In this document: in pieces, positions 1 through 12,228 of the stretch | Numbering within the stretch: the stretch's first letter is position 1 | Layout of the letters: every line of letters begins with the position of its first letter | NCBI GenBank assembly: GCA_964482235.1 | Contig: CAYZWU010000014.1 | Coordinates: 1-64,000, forward strand | DNA: 64,000 bases | From: CAYZWU01 sp964482235 | GTDB lineage: Bacteria > Planctomycetota > B15-G4 > CAYZWU01 | Reading direction: 5' to 3' | Position numbers and translations under genes: made by a program | Notes under the pieces: generated by a model | Database searches by the model: none | Seen by the model: the letters and a program-made list of their open reading frames with translations, nothing else | Told to the model about the DNA's origin: nothing

Positions 1-1
1 T

Positions 2-1993
2 GACCGGGGGACGACGTTGGCGGCTCATTTCACCTTGAATCTGATCCGGGTGTGGGATCTGGAGACGCGTAGAGCGCTCTGCCTTCTTGCGCATAGCAAG
101 GACATCGATTCGCTGGCAATCGATCCCAGGGGTGAGAGGCTGGCAATTGCCTTGAGTGACCACACGGTGAGGATATGGAACGTTTCTCGTGGCGAGCAGA
201 TCCATCGCTTGTCGGGCCACGAGAACGAGATCTTCGAGGCCGTATTCAGCTCGGACGGTACACGGATATTGACGGCATCCCATGATGGGACCGTTAGGAT
301 CTGGGACACCCGCTTGGGCAAGGAGGCTTCTTCTTTCGTCATTGACAGGAACAGAAACAGCCCCGTCGCACTGTCTCCCTGCGGGAAACTTGCGGCCGCG
401 GCCTTGCAGGAAGGAAGTGTGCATATCTGGGAGACAGGCTCGGGAAATGAGGTGGCCTCGCAAAGGTTCTCCCGGGGTGAGGCTGATGTGGAGGACGGCA
501 TCGTTTGTTCTCTCGAGTTCAGCCAGTGCGGGAAACGGCTCGCCGTAGGAACAACGTCGACGAACGCGTCGGCCTTCGTCTGGAACATGGAGACCGGTAG
601 CCTGACTCGGCTCGCAGGACATGACGAAGAGATTCGCCTCGCCCGTTTCTGTCTCGACGGCAGCATCGTGGTGACCCTGGCGAACGATGGCGCGGCAAGG
701 CTGTGGGACGCCGAGGAGGGTGATGAGATCGCTCTCCTTCCCCAAGGGAATGCCATACGGTTCGCGTCCTTCAGCAGCGACAGCCGGGAAGTGGTGACCT
801 CGACCGAAGACGGTCCCGTGCAAGTCTGGCCCACCGATCCGATCACCTTTGCCCGGACGTACTGTTGCGAAAACAACGCCATGGAAAGGCGAGAAGATCT
901 GGAGTCTCGTGAAAGAAACGGTCGGGACGGTGATACCGAAACCGCAAAGGATTTGCATCAATTTCCCCTACTTCGAGACCGCGTGATCCTGCAAACATCG
1001 GAAACCCTGCCCAAAGAGGAGGTTGAACCATTCCTTTTCACGGGTCACGCTTCGGGTGCGACGGAAGAGACGGGAAGGGTCTTGGTGGAGGGGGGGATCT
1101 GGTTGTTCGATCCCAAGGAAGGAGAATCGATCAAGCGGCTCTACAAAACAGTGAACAGCCAAGTCAGAGTCCTTGCCGTCAGTCCCGGCGGAAACCGAGT
1201 CTGCTTCAGCGAGCTGGTTTTTGATGATCAAGGATTCAAGGAACGGTATGATGTCAAGGTGGCCGCCTTCGCGAAAACCGGCGGCAGACTGGAACCGAGG
1301 ACTGTCTACACCCTTTCGGGAAAACACGTCAACTCTCTGGCCTGGGGAAGGAACGGCGCAAGAGTCTACTTGACGACATCGAATTTTGACCTGGATGACT
1401 GCGACGACAGGGTATGTTGGATCGATCCCGATGGAGATCCTGATCAGAAACCCCACACCATCCTTCGCAGGCCTGGGGCGACATTTGCCCAGATGGATGT
1501 ATCGCCGAGGCGAGAATTAATCTGTTTCACTCACTATCCCGGGCGTAGCAACTTCCACGATCAGGAGATCTGGGTAGCCCATCTGGTCGAAGACATCTCA
1601 TGCGCCGTTCAGCCGAGGCGGTTGACCCGGAACAGTAGAGGTGAATGCGGTTGTTTCTTCTCGGGGGATGGACTGTCGATCGCGGCCTATTCTCTGCAGG
1701 GTTCCGGTGCCGAGGTGCGTCCCTGCCTTGTCCGATTGAAGGTGAATGACTCTCTGGGATGTTCCCTCCATGAAGAGATCGTTCTGGAGGCGGCGGAGAT
1801 GGGAGAGATCGGCGGCTTGGCCATTTCGAAATCCGGCAAGATCGCCTTCTCAACGCCTGATAAGTTCAAGATCGTGGTCGTTGATCCCCGCGATGGTCGA
1901 TGCATGGAGCTGACGTACCTGGAGATCAAGAAGGCCGGAAGCCTTTCCTACCCCTGGAACCGTCTGTCGTACGTCTGCTTTATCGAGGAATGA
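2..1993 (+). CDS. WD40-repeat protein, 5' end outside the window
   Basis: This is a beta-propeller protein, probably a protein-protein scaffold. About six WD40 blades are visible in the first 275 residues, with the recurring pattern of a GH-like turn, SxDG and a closing W-D/N pair (VRIWNVS, VRIWDTR, VHIWET, ARLWDAE, VQVWP). The later part (about residues 330-655) has weaker blade-like repeats that may form a second propeller. The reading frame is open to the left edge and the first residues already look like the end of a blade (GTTLAAH..IRVWDLE). The TTG at 17 is therefore not the true start, and an N-terminal domain probably lies upstream. In related genomes WD40 arrays often follow Ser/Thr kinase or caspase-like domains; nothing here shows which. 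The next gene is on the same strand after a 170-base spacer. Confidence 0.85.
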   Translation, partial: DRGTTLAAHFTLNLIRVWDLETRRALCLLAHSKDIDSLAIDPRGERLAIALSDHTVRIWNVSRGEQIHRLSGHENEIFEAVFSSDGTRILTASHDGTVRIWDTRLGKEASSFVIDRNRNSPVALSPCGKLAAAALQEGSVHIWETGSGNEVASQRFSRGEADVEDGIVCSLEFSQCGKRLAVGTTSTNASAFVWNMETGSLTRLAGHDEEIRLARFCLDGSIVVTLANDGAARLWDAEEGDEIALLPQGNAIRFASFSSDSREVVTSTEDGPVQVWPTDPITFARTYCCENNAMERREDLESRERNGRDGDTETAKDLHQFPLLRDRVILQTSETLPKEEVEPFLFTGHASGATEETGRVLVEGGIWLFDPKEGESIKRLYKTVNSQVRVLAVSPGGNRVCFSELVFDDQGFKERYDVKVAAFAKTGGRLEPRTVYTLSGKHVNSLAWGRNGARVYLTTSNFDLDDCDDRVCWIDPDGDPDQKPHTILRRPGATFAQMDVSPRRELICFTHYPGRSNFHDQEIWVAHLVEDISCAVQPRRLTRNSRGECGCFFSGDGLSIAAYSLQGSGAEVRPCLVRLKVNDSLGCSLHEEIVLEAAEMGEIGGLAISKSGKIAFSTPDKFKIVVVDPRDGRCMELTYLEIKKAGSLSYPWNRLSYVCFIEE

Positions 1994-2163
1994 TCATCTC
2001 GCCCCTCTCGCCATCGCCGATCGATTTATCCGCCTGAAAAAATATATAAAAAGCCGTCTCCAGGCGTTCGGTGCGATCCTCTCCGCTTCTCTTAGATGTA
2101 GAGGGCCGACCGCAGGTTAGGTCGACAACCGACACGTATCCCCGAGAAAAAGGAGGAGTATCA

Positions 2164-3576
2164 ATGAAGGCTATCGTCTCACTTATTTGCGTCTTTCTCT
2201 GCGCCCCGCTGCCCGTTATAGCCCTGGGGGCGACGACTTACGTCCCCGATAACTACGCCACGATTCAGGACGCAATCAACGATTCTATTAATGGCGACAC
2301 GATAATCGTCAGGCCCGGAACCTATTATGAGACCATCGACTTCATCGGGCGGGCGATAACATTGAAAAGCGAATCCGGGCCAGAGGTCACAATTATTGAT
2401 GGTGGGCAGACTGGGAGTGTGGTGACCTTCCAAAGTGGGGAGGATCTGGATTCTGTTCTGGATGGTTTCACGCTCACAAATGGCTCAGGAACACCGAGCG
2501 GCAATAACACCCACGGCGGCGGAATCTACTGCAAATCGTCCTCTCCGATCATTACTAGCAACATCATTTCGGGAAACTCTGCTACTAGGGACGGCGGCGG
2601 AATCTACTGTTCATATGCATCCTTAACAATCACCAACAACTCTATTACCAACAACTCTGCTTATTATGGTGGGGGGATCTACTGCGAGAAATTATATCCA
2701 ACCATAATCAACAACACGATATCCAATAATAGTGCTACATTATGTGGCGGCGGAATCAACTGCTTCTACGACGCGCACCCAACCATAATCAACAGCATAA
2801 TATCCAATAATGTTTCTATTAGTAATGGCGGAGGTATCACCTGCCATGATTCACCCACAACAATCATCCACTGCACCGTTGTCGGCAATACGACCGGCAA
2901 TCTTGGCGGAGGATTCAAATCTCATCATTCATACCCAATCATCACAAATACAATATTCTGGGACAACCAAGCCCCTGATACACCTGAAATTTCGATCGAC
3001 ACTAATTGCACTGTCACTTACTGCGACATAAAAGGTGGCTACACCGGGAAAGGCAACATCGAACTCGATCCTCTCTTCATCGATCCGGCGAACGGCGACT
3101 TCCACCTCCAGCAGGATCCGCCTCAGGCCGGATACCCTGACAGTCCCTGCGTGAATGCCGGCTATCCGGGCGATCCCTCCTTCGTCGATGGCTCGACGCG
3201 CACCGACGGCGTTCCCGATGTCTGGCCCGTTGACGTGGGGTATCATTATCCCGCAGCGGACTTCACCCTCTCTGTTGATCCCATGCTGCTCGTTCCCGGC
3301 CAGAACGCAGTCTTCACGGTCAGCTGTGGCGTGCCGAGCACGATGACCTACCTGGTCTACAGCCTGACCGGCACGGGCAGCGTCTATGTCCCCATGCTCG
3401 ATGTCACGCTGGGAGTCCTGAACCCGAAACTGCTCGACAGCGGCTTCGCCCTGGGCAACGGCGAGGTGGAATGGACGTTGCCGGTGCCTTCCAATGCGCC
3501 GTCCAACCTCACCGTGCTGTTCCAGGTCTGCCAGGAGAGGAAGGCATCCGACGTTGTGCAAGCCACGGTCCAGTAG
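2164..3576 (+). CDS. Secreted right-handed parallel beta-helix protein
   Basis: Predicted secreted protein of 470 residues. The ATG at 2164 was chosen because AAGGAGGAG lies just upstream and a signal peptide follows at once (basic start, hydrophobic core, cut near VIALGA). A TYVPDNYATIQDAI segment follows, then an NGDTIIVRPGTY motif typical of pectate-lyase-like beta-helices. Residues about 110-290 hold repeated GGGIYC/GGGINC/ISNN(N/S) rungs. A C-terminal all-beta domain of about 100 residues starts near the FTLSVDPM segment. No catalytic residues can be assigned; polysaccharide binding or cleavage is possible. The gene at 54073 has the same architecture. The repeat-coding part (about 2500-3000) is visibly richer in A and T than its neighbours. 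Confidence 0.85.
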   Translation: MKAIVSLICVFLCAPLPVIALGATTYVPDNYATIQDAINDSINGDTIIVRPGTYYETIDFIGRAITLKSESGPEVTIIDGGQTGSVVTFQSGEDLDSVLDGFTLTNGSGTPSGNNTHGGGIYCKSSSPIITSNIISGNSATRDGGGIYCSYASLTITNNSITNNSAYYGGGIYCEKLYPTIINNTISNNSATLCGGGINCFYDAHPTIINSIISNNVSISNGGGITCHDSPTTIIHCTVVGNTTGNLGGGFKSHHSYPIITNTIFWDNQAPDTPEISIDTNCTVTYCDIKGGYTGKGNIELDPLFIDPANGDFHLQQDPPQAGYPDSPCVNAGYPGDPSFVDGSTRTDGVPDVWPVDVGYHYPAADFTLSVDPMLLVPGQNAVFTVSCGVPSTMTYLVYSLTGTGSVYVPMLDVTLGVLNPKLLDSGFALGNGEVEWTLPVPSNAPSNLTVLFQVCQERKASDVVQATVQ

Positions 3577-3600
3577 GTTAGAAGTAAACCAAAACTGAAA

Positions 3601-3638
3601 AGAGGCAGCCGGGGCGGGTCGTCGCCCCGGCTGCCTCT
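3601..3638. terminator. Hairpin terminator, probably bidirectional
   Basis: A perfect 16-bp stem (3601-3616 with 3623-3638) closes a 6-base loop. It sits 24 bases after the stop of the beta-helix gene and just before the end of the convergent anti-sigma gene. On the minus strand the stem is followed by TTTTCAGTTTTGG, a usable U-tract. On the plus strand the tract after it is poor. Confidence 0.7.
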
Positions 3639-3662
3639 GTCTTCCATCCCCTTGGACGATTG

Positions 3663-5335
3663 TCAGACTTTCCCCTCTCCCTTCTCCTCCTTCAGGCGGC
3701 GAAGCTCCTTCTTCAGCTCCTCCACCTCCTTCTTGAGATCGCGGATCTCCTTGTCCCGCGACCGGATCGTGTCGAGCTCCTTCTTCAGGTTCTTTATGCG
3801 GACCGCCTCTTCCAGGGGCTTCTCCTCCCGGGGGGCTTTCTTCTCGGGCGGTTTCTCGAGCCGGAGAATCCCGTCGACTTCCCGCAGAGCCTTGTTGATG
3901 GCTTCCCAGTGCTCGCGCGACAGCTCGTAACGGTCGGAAAGCCTATCTTCCAGACGTTCTCTAATCAGCTCCGAGGCTCTGGAGACAGCCTCGGTATAGG
4001 CGTCGATACCCTTGGTGTAGCCCCCGATCCCTTTCCTGTAGTAATCGATCCCCTTGGTATAGTCTTCCACCGCCTTTCGGTACTGATCGGGCGGGAGGCG
4101 GAGCGAGAAGTCGGGAAGAGTCCTGGGCAGTTCGACCTGAAACCTCTTCAGCAGGTCATCCAGGTCGAGCTCCTTGAGCTTCAGCACGTTCTCGAGGTTT
4201 CCCATCGCCTCATCGTCGAGGACGATCTCGATGTTGCTCGAGTTGAGGGGGATCTCCAGCTTCAAGGTGATCCTGTCGGCGATATCCTCGGAGATCCTGG
4301 ACAGGTCGATCGCTCTCCTCGTGATCTCATCGATCCGCCGGCTCATCTCCTCCGAGGCATTGGGCCAGTCGCCGTCGAAGAGATGCTCCAGGTTGGGAAT
4401 CCTGTAGGCTTCTTCCGCGGCTCGCCTTCCGATATCCGCCGCTCTTCTGCCGATGTCGGCCCCATACCGTCCCAGCTCGGCCGCTGCCCTGGCGATCTTC
4501 TCGCTGCACTTCTTCGCCGCCTGGTTTCTCGTGTCGAGCCACCTCTCGAATACCGCGGCATCGTCTTCATCGAGAGCGGCTCTCGCCTTTGTCTTCAGCG
4601 CGCCGAGCTTGTCTCCTTTTTCCCATTTTTTCAACTTCATCTTTCCCGTGTCGGCCTCGATGGTCAGGTCGCCGGCCTCGTCCCCGGTCCAGAGGCTGCG
4701 GAATTCCTTCAATATGCTGCGGACGGCCTTTTTTTCCGCCTTGTCCATTTCGATGAGGCCGGAGATCTCCTTTTCCATGGCTTCGAGATCGAGCAGGGTC
4801 AGGAACTCCTCGACAAGCTGGGTGATCTTGATCGTCGGCAGCCGGTAGATCTCGTCGAGANNNNNNNNNNNNNNNNNNNNNNNNNNNNNNNNNNNNNNNN
4901 NNNNNNNNNNNNNNNNNNNNNNNNNNNNNNNNNNNNNNNNNNNNNNNNNNNNNNNNNNNNGAGCGTCTTGTCGTTCATTTTTTCCAGGGCGGCGATGTGC
5001 GTTTCCACGTTGTTGGCATCCGCCCTGTCGCTGGACGTGATGATCACCAGGCAGACGGCGATGATGACCAGGGCGGCGGCTGCCAGGCGCGCGCTTCTGC
5101 CAAGCCAGATGGACGGCGAATCCTGCCCGATCGATGAAGAGGCTTTGCTGGATTCCGGATTTTGCTGCGAGCCGCTGAGCGCGGCCAGCCGGTCGACCGC
5201 TTGGAAGCGCTGCCTCAGACCGCGGCACTCCGGACAGGACCGGAGGTGGCCTTCAACAGCCGCGATCTCGTGAGCTTCGAGCTCCCCGTCGATCCAGGCG
5301 CTCACCTTTTCGGCCATCTCTTCGCAACCGCTCAT
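3663..5335 (-). CDS. Anti-sigma factor with zinc-finger N-terminus and long coiled-coil tail, interrupted by an assembly gap
   Basis: The start at 5335 lies 2 bases after the stop of the ECF sigma gene. The first 50 residues form a zf-HC2/ZAS anti-sigma domain (cysteines in CEEM and a HLRSCPEC motif). A linker follows, then one membrane helix at about 83-100 (AAAALVIIAVCLVIITS). The 100 N at 4861-4960 interrupt the gene. Downstream the frame differs, as expected if the gap length is arbitrary. The part from 4860 to 3663 (about 398 residues) is charged and helical, with seven-residue repeats (ADIGRRA, and YTKGID/YRKGIG/YTKGID/YTEAV) and a Lys/Glu-rich coiled coil at the end. It should extend into the periplasm. 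A second gene start hidden in the gap cannot be excluded. Likely role: membrane-bound inhibitor of the upstream sigma factor. Confidence 0.75.
4861..4960. other. Assembly gap (100 N)
   Basis: Exactly 100 undetermined bases. The reading frame of the anti-sigma gene changes across it, so the true length is unknown. Confidence 0.99.
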
Positions 5336-5337
5336 TG

Positions 5338-5925
5338 TCAGATCCTTCCGTCTAGCAAGCCTTCTCTGCGGAACTTCTCCTCGAGCCTGCGACGCGCCCT
5401 GTAGATCCAGGTCCGGACCTGCGGTCGTGTGCAGCCGAGAATCCCGGCGATCTGCTCGTAGGTGAGCTCGCCGTTCAGCCGGAGCTTCAGGGCTTCGGCT
5501 TGATGGGAGGGCAGCTCCTCGAGAGCCTCGCGGACCCGGGTCGCCAGACGCGAGGCTTCTCTGGCGGAGTCGGCCTCCTTTTCAGCCATCCTGCCTGGGT
5601 GCGCCGCCGCATCGGCCTTCTGCTCGATGTCGCGACAGGCCATGGGTTGCCGCTTTCGCAGCCTGTCGATGCAGAGGTTTCGCACCGTGGCGAAAAAGAG
5701 GTTGCAGAAGCCGCCGCGTTTCGAATCAACGGCACCCGAGTAGACCGGCTTCAGGAGCCGGTAGAACGCCTCCTGGACAGCCTCCTCGGAGTCCGCCTCG
5801 TTCCGGAGAATCGAAATGGCGTAACTCCTTCCCCTGGCGGCATATCTGTCGTACAGGGTGCGAAAGGCGCCGTTGTCGCCGGCAGAGAGGGCGGCAACTG
5901 CTTCCTCGTCGGTTTTTCCTGCCAT
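5338..5925 (-). CDS. RNA polymerase ECF-type sigma-70 factor
   Basis: Sigma factor of 195 residues that directs RNA polymerase to a dedicated promoter set. Region 2 is seen at about 20-95 (FRTLYDRYA, a DSEEAVQEAFYRLL helix, then FATVRNLCIDRLRKR, the -10 recognition helix). Region 4 is at about 135-185 (LPSHQAEALKLRL, LTYEQIAGILGC, VRTWIYRARRRLEE). Region 3 is absent, as in ECF factors. The anti-sigma gene follows 2 bases after the stop, the usual paired arrangement, so the factor is probably held inactive until an envelope signal releases it. The divergent region 5926-6178 carries its promoter and that of the small basic ORF. Confidence 0.93.
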   Translation of the reverse strand: MAGKTDEEAVAALSAGDNGAFRTLYDRYAARGRSYAISILRNEADSEEAVQEAFYRLLKPVYSGAVDSKRGGFCNLFFATVRNLCIDRLRKRQPMACRDIEQKADAAAHPGRMAEKEADSAREASRLATRVREALEELPSHQAEALKLRLNGELTYEQIAGILGCTRPQVRTWIYRARRRLEEKFRREGLLDGRI

Positions 5926-6034
5926 GGCCTGTCGAGTTTCTGTCTTCCGGATATGGGTGCCTCTTCAGATTTGTTTACGTCCAGGATTCGTAGAATCGCA
6001 GGAATTCTCGATATTTATTCGAGGGGAACGGGCC

Positions 6035-6063
6035 TTGACAGGGGGGGCGATCCCCGATAAGAT
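6035..6063 (+). promoter_or_regulatory. Strong sigma-70-type promoter
   Basis: A perfect TTGACA (6035-6040) is followed by a 17-base spacer and TAAGAT (6058-6063, five of six consensus bases). It points away from the ECF sigma gene toward the 35-codon ORF at 6179, implying a leader of about 110 bases. This is the best sigma-70 match seen in the window. Confidence 0.75.
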
Positions 6064-6178
6064 ATGTGGCTTGTTTTGTATGAAATGACGATCCTCTCGC
6101 CGGATACCGGCGGCGAGGAGAGATCGACCGGACCTTCAGCTAAAACGGTCTGGTCCATAACGAGATCCGAGGTGCCAG

Positions 6179-6286
6179 ATGGCCAAGTGCAAACGCAAGA
6201 TCAAGAAAGCCAACCACGGCAAGCGACCGACCTGCGGCAAGCTCCACCGCAGAGCCTTGAAGAAGGCCAAGGGCCTGCGGATCTGA
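6179..6286 (+). CDS. Small, highly basic 35-residue protein
   Basis: Short ORF behind the promoter at 6035. The product starts MAKCKRKIKK and ends KKAKGLRI. It has 10 Lys, 5 Arg and 2 His, no Asp or Glu, and two Cys (C4, C19) that with H13 and H23 could bind a metal. GAGG sits about 6 bases upstream of the ATG. The composition is that of a small ribosomal or other RNA-binding protein (compare bTHX, bL37 and AURKAIP1/COX24-type peptides), but I cannot assign it to a family by eye. The 108-base frame with no acidic codon and the excellent promoter make chance unlikely. It is convergent with tgt across the gap. Confidence 0.6.
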   Translation: MAKCKRKIKKANHGKRPTCGKLHRRALKKAKGLRI

Positions 6287-6396
6287 TCCGGCTGAATCCG
6301 ATCCGGCTGACGGTGATCTTCCTGCCTTTCTTTCCCCTCCTGCCTGTTCCGGGCGGCGGTGATCTTCCTCATTGATGGTGGGATAAGTCTGTTTTT

Positions 6397-6496
6397 NNNN
6401 NNNNNNNNNNNNNNNNNNNNNNNNNNNNNNNNNNNNNNNNNNNNNNNNNNNNNNNNNNNNNNNNNNNNNNNNNNNNNNNNNNNNNNNNNNNNNNNN
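6397..6496. other. Assembly gap (100 N)
   Basis: Exactly 100 undetermined bases covering the 3' end of tgt. The flank 6287-6396 holds no gene I can recognise. It contains a short direct repeat GATCCGGCTGA (6286-6296 and 6300-6310) and pyrimidine-rich sequence. Confidence 0.99.
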
Positions 6497-7611
6497 TTCC
6501 GGCTGTTCAGCTTCTCGATCGCTTCCTTCTTGAACTCGACGAAGCGGTCCGCCTCGATCGCCTCGCGGATATCCTCCATCAACCTCTGGTAGTAGTGCAT
6601 GTTGTGGATCGTGCAGAGCGTGCTGCCGAGGACCTCCTTCGACATGATCAGGTGCCTGAGGAACGCCCGGCTGAAGCCGCTCCGGCAGGTGTAGCAGCCG
6701 CACGACGTGTCCACCGGATAGGCGTCCTTGCGGAACTGCTTGTTCGTCACGCGGATCCTGCCGAAAGGCGTGAAGAGCGTGCCGGACCGGGCCATGCGCG
6801 AGGGGATCACGCAGTCGAAGATGTCCATCCCCCGGTGCACCGACTCGAGGAGGTCCTCGGGAAAGCCGACACCCATCAGGTAGCGGACGTGGTTCACCGG
6901 CAGGTGCGGTTCGGTGAAGTCGAGCACCTTCTTCAGCAGGTCGAGCCCCTCGCCCACGCTCACGCCGCCGACGGCCATCCCGTCGAAGGGCAGATCCTGC
7001 AGCGCCAGGGCGCAGTCGCGGCGCAATCCCTTGAAGACGCTCCCCTGCACGATCCCGAAGAGGAACTGATCCTCGCGCTTCCGCGCCTTCAGGCACCGCT
7101 TGGCCCAGCGTATCGTCCGCTGGGTGGAGTCCCGGGCGTAGTCGCGCGTGCAGGGAAAGGGGATGCACTCGTCGAAGGCCATGATGATGTCAGCGCCCAG
7201 ATCCTCCTGGATCTGGATCGCCCTCTCGGGGGAGAAGAACTCCCGCGTGCCGTCGCTCTCGTACCAGAAGGTGACCCCCTCCTCGGAGATGTTCCTGTGC
7301 TTCACGGAGAAGACCTGGAACCCCCCGGAATCGGTGAGCATCGATCCGTCCCATCCGGAGAACCGGTGCAGTCCGCCGAGCTTCTTCACCAGCTTCTCGC
7401 CCGGGCGCCAGGCGAGGTGGTAGGTGTTGGCAAGGACGATCTTCGCCCCCGTCTCCTTCATCTGCTCGGGCGTCATGGCCTTCAGGGCGCCCTGCGTTCC
7501 CACGGGCATGAACGTCGGGGTCTCCACGATCCCCCGCGGGAGATTGAGCCGGCCTCGCCGCGCGGCGGAGCTCGGTGTGTTCTTCAGAAGTTTGTAGAGT
7601 CCTTTTTTCAT
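6497..7611 (-). CDS. tgt: tRNA-guanine(34) transglycosylase, 3' end in the assembly gap
   Basis: Exchanges guanine for preQ1 at the wobble position of GU(N)-anticodon tRNAs in queuosine synthesis. The family sequence runs almost end to end: RRGRLNLPRG near the start, MLTDSGGFQVFS with the catalytic Asp, AFDECIPFPC, FDCVIPSRMAR with the nucleophile Asp, and a CGCYTCRSGFSRAFLRHL zinc site. About 371 residues are visible before the gap, close to the usual 370-380, so only the last few are missing. The start is uncertain: the ATG at 7611 (MKKGLYKLL) fits the family, while an in-frame ATG at 7623 lies directly behind the carB stop. It is the last visible gene of a carA-carB-tgt run. Confidence 0.95.
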
Positions 7612-7624
7612 GATGGGCTGCATC

Positions 7625-10845
<3,221 letters not shown>

Positions 10846-10849
<4 letters not shown>

Positions 10850-11982
10850 TCCTCCCTATGCACGCAGCGGGTTGTCTTCCCGTCACGGCGGCGTTTCGCC
10901 ATGTCCTGACGAAATCTCTGGAACAGGTAGTGGCTGTCGCGCGGCCCGGGGGCAGCCTCGGGATGAAACTGGACCGAGTAGACCGGCCGCCTCTTCACTT
11001 CCATCCCCTCGATCGTCTTGTCGTTGAGGCTCATGTGCGTGACTCGCACGCGGTTCGGATCGAGAGTCCCTGCGGGCACGGTGTAGTTGTGGTTCTGGCT
11101 CGTGATCTCCACCCGGTTGTCGGCCAGGCGCCGCACGGGATGGTTGGCCCCATGATGGCCGAAGCACAGCTTTTCCGTCGTTCCGCCCAGGGCGCGTGCC
11201 AGGAGCTGGTGGCCGAGACAGATGCCGAAGAGGGGGATGTCCGCATCGAGGAGCTGCTTAACCGCTGCCACGAGATCGGGCTGGGAGGCCGGATCGCCCG
11301 GACCGTTGCTGAGGAAGACGCCTTCGGCCGGGGATTCGAGGATCAGTTCCACGGGGGTTCTGGCCGGATGGACGGTCCCGCAGCACCCCTCTGCAGCCAG
11401 GCGGCTCAGGATGCTCCGCTTCACGCCGAAGTCGAGGATAGCCACGTGGAAGGACCGGCCGCCTTCCGGCGGGGGAGCGGTGGCTTCGAAGTCCCAGGCC
11501 TTTTTCGTGGTGACCCTGGCCACCCAGTCGACCGTGCTGATCGACGGGAGGGCAAGGGCTTTTTCCTCGAGCTCCTTGGGACTGCCCGGTCCGAGGGCGC
11601 CGCGGCAGACGCCGTGATCGCGCAGCTCGATCGTGAGACCGCGCGTGTCGAGATCGGACAGGCCCGGCACATTCGAATGGCGCAGAAAATCGTCCAGGGA
11701 ACGGTCGGCGTGGCGATGGAAGGTGCGGCGGCAGTGATCGCGCACCACGACGGCGGAAGGGTGGATCCTGCCAGATTCGTAGTCACCCCTGTGGATGCCG
11801 TAATTGCCGATGTGAGGGGCCGTGAACACGACGATCTGGCCGGCATAGCTCGGATCGGTGAGGATCTCCTGATAGCCGGTCATACCGGTGTGGAAGACGA
11901 TTTCGCCCGCGGCAAAACCGGGAGCTCCGAACAGACGGCCCGCGAAGGTCAATCCCGTTTCGAGCACAAGATAGGCGCGCAA
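10846..11982 (-). CDS. carA: Carbamoyl-phosphate synthase, small (glutaminase) subunit
   Basis: Hydrolyses glutamine and channels ammonia to CarB. At 378 residues it has the usual length. The N-terminal CPSase domain has FHTGMTGYQEILTDPSYAGQ. The class I amidotransferase domain has the nucleophile loop FGICLGHQLLARALG (Cys) and the His/Glu pair in VQFHPEAAPGP. The start is TTG at 11982 behind a GGTGGGGGA sequence; no better ATG fits the family N-terminus (RAYLVLETGLTF). It ends in an ATGA overlap with carB. Confidence 0.97.
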
Positions 11983-12014
11983 ATTGTTGTTCCCCCACCG
12001 AAAAATACTGGATT

Positions 12015-12043
12015 GTTATCCGAATAGGGAGAGGTTACGGCAA
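12015..12043 (-). promoter_or_regulatory. carA: Candidate sigma-70 promoter for carAB
   Basis: On the minus strand TTGCCG (12043-12038), a 17-base spacer and GATAAC (12020-12015) lie about 30 bases before the TTG start. Each box matches four of six consensus bases, so this is only a candidate. The rest of 11983-12228 shows nothing else clear. Confidence 0.35.
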
Positions 12044-12228
12044 TTGATCCTTCCTGGCAAGAGCCAACTGCTGGGACATTTCATCTGCTTTGCCTGCGCC
12101 ACTTTACGCATCCGGGGAAGGAAAATACGAACTGGGTAATCCTACTTATTGAGGGTTTCATAAATTTCATTGCCCATTCTGTCGATAACAGGGAAGAAAC
12201 AAACCGGGTTGCAGGGGAAGGGCGACAG

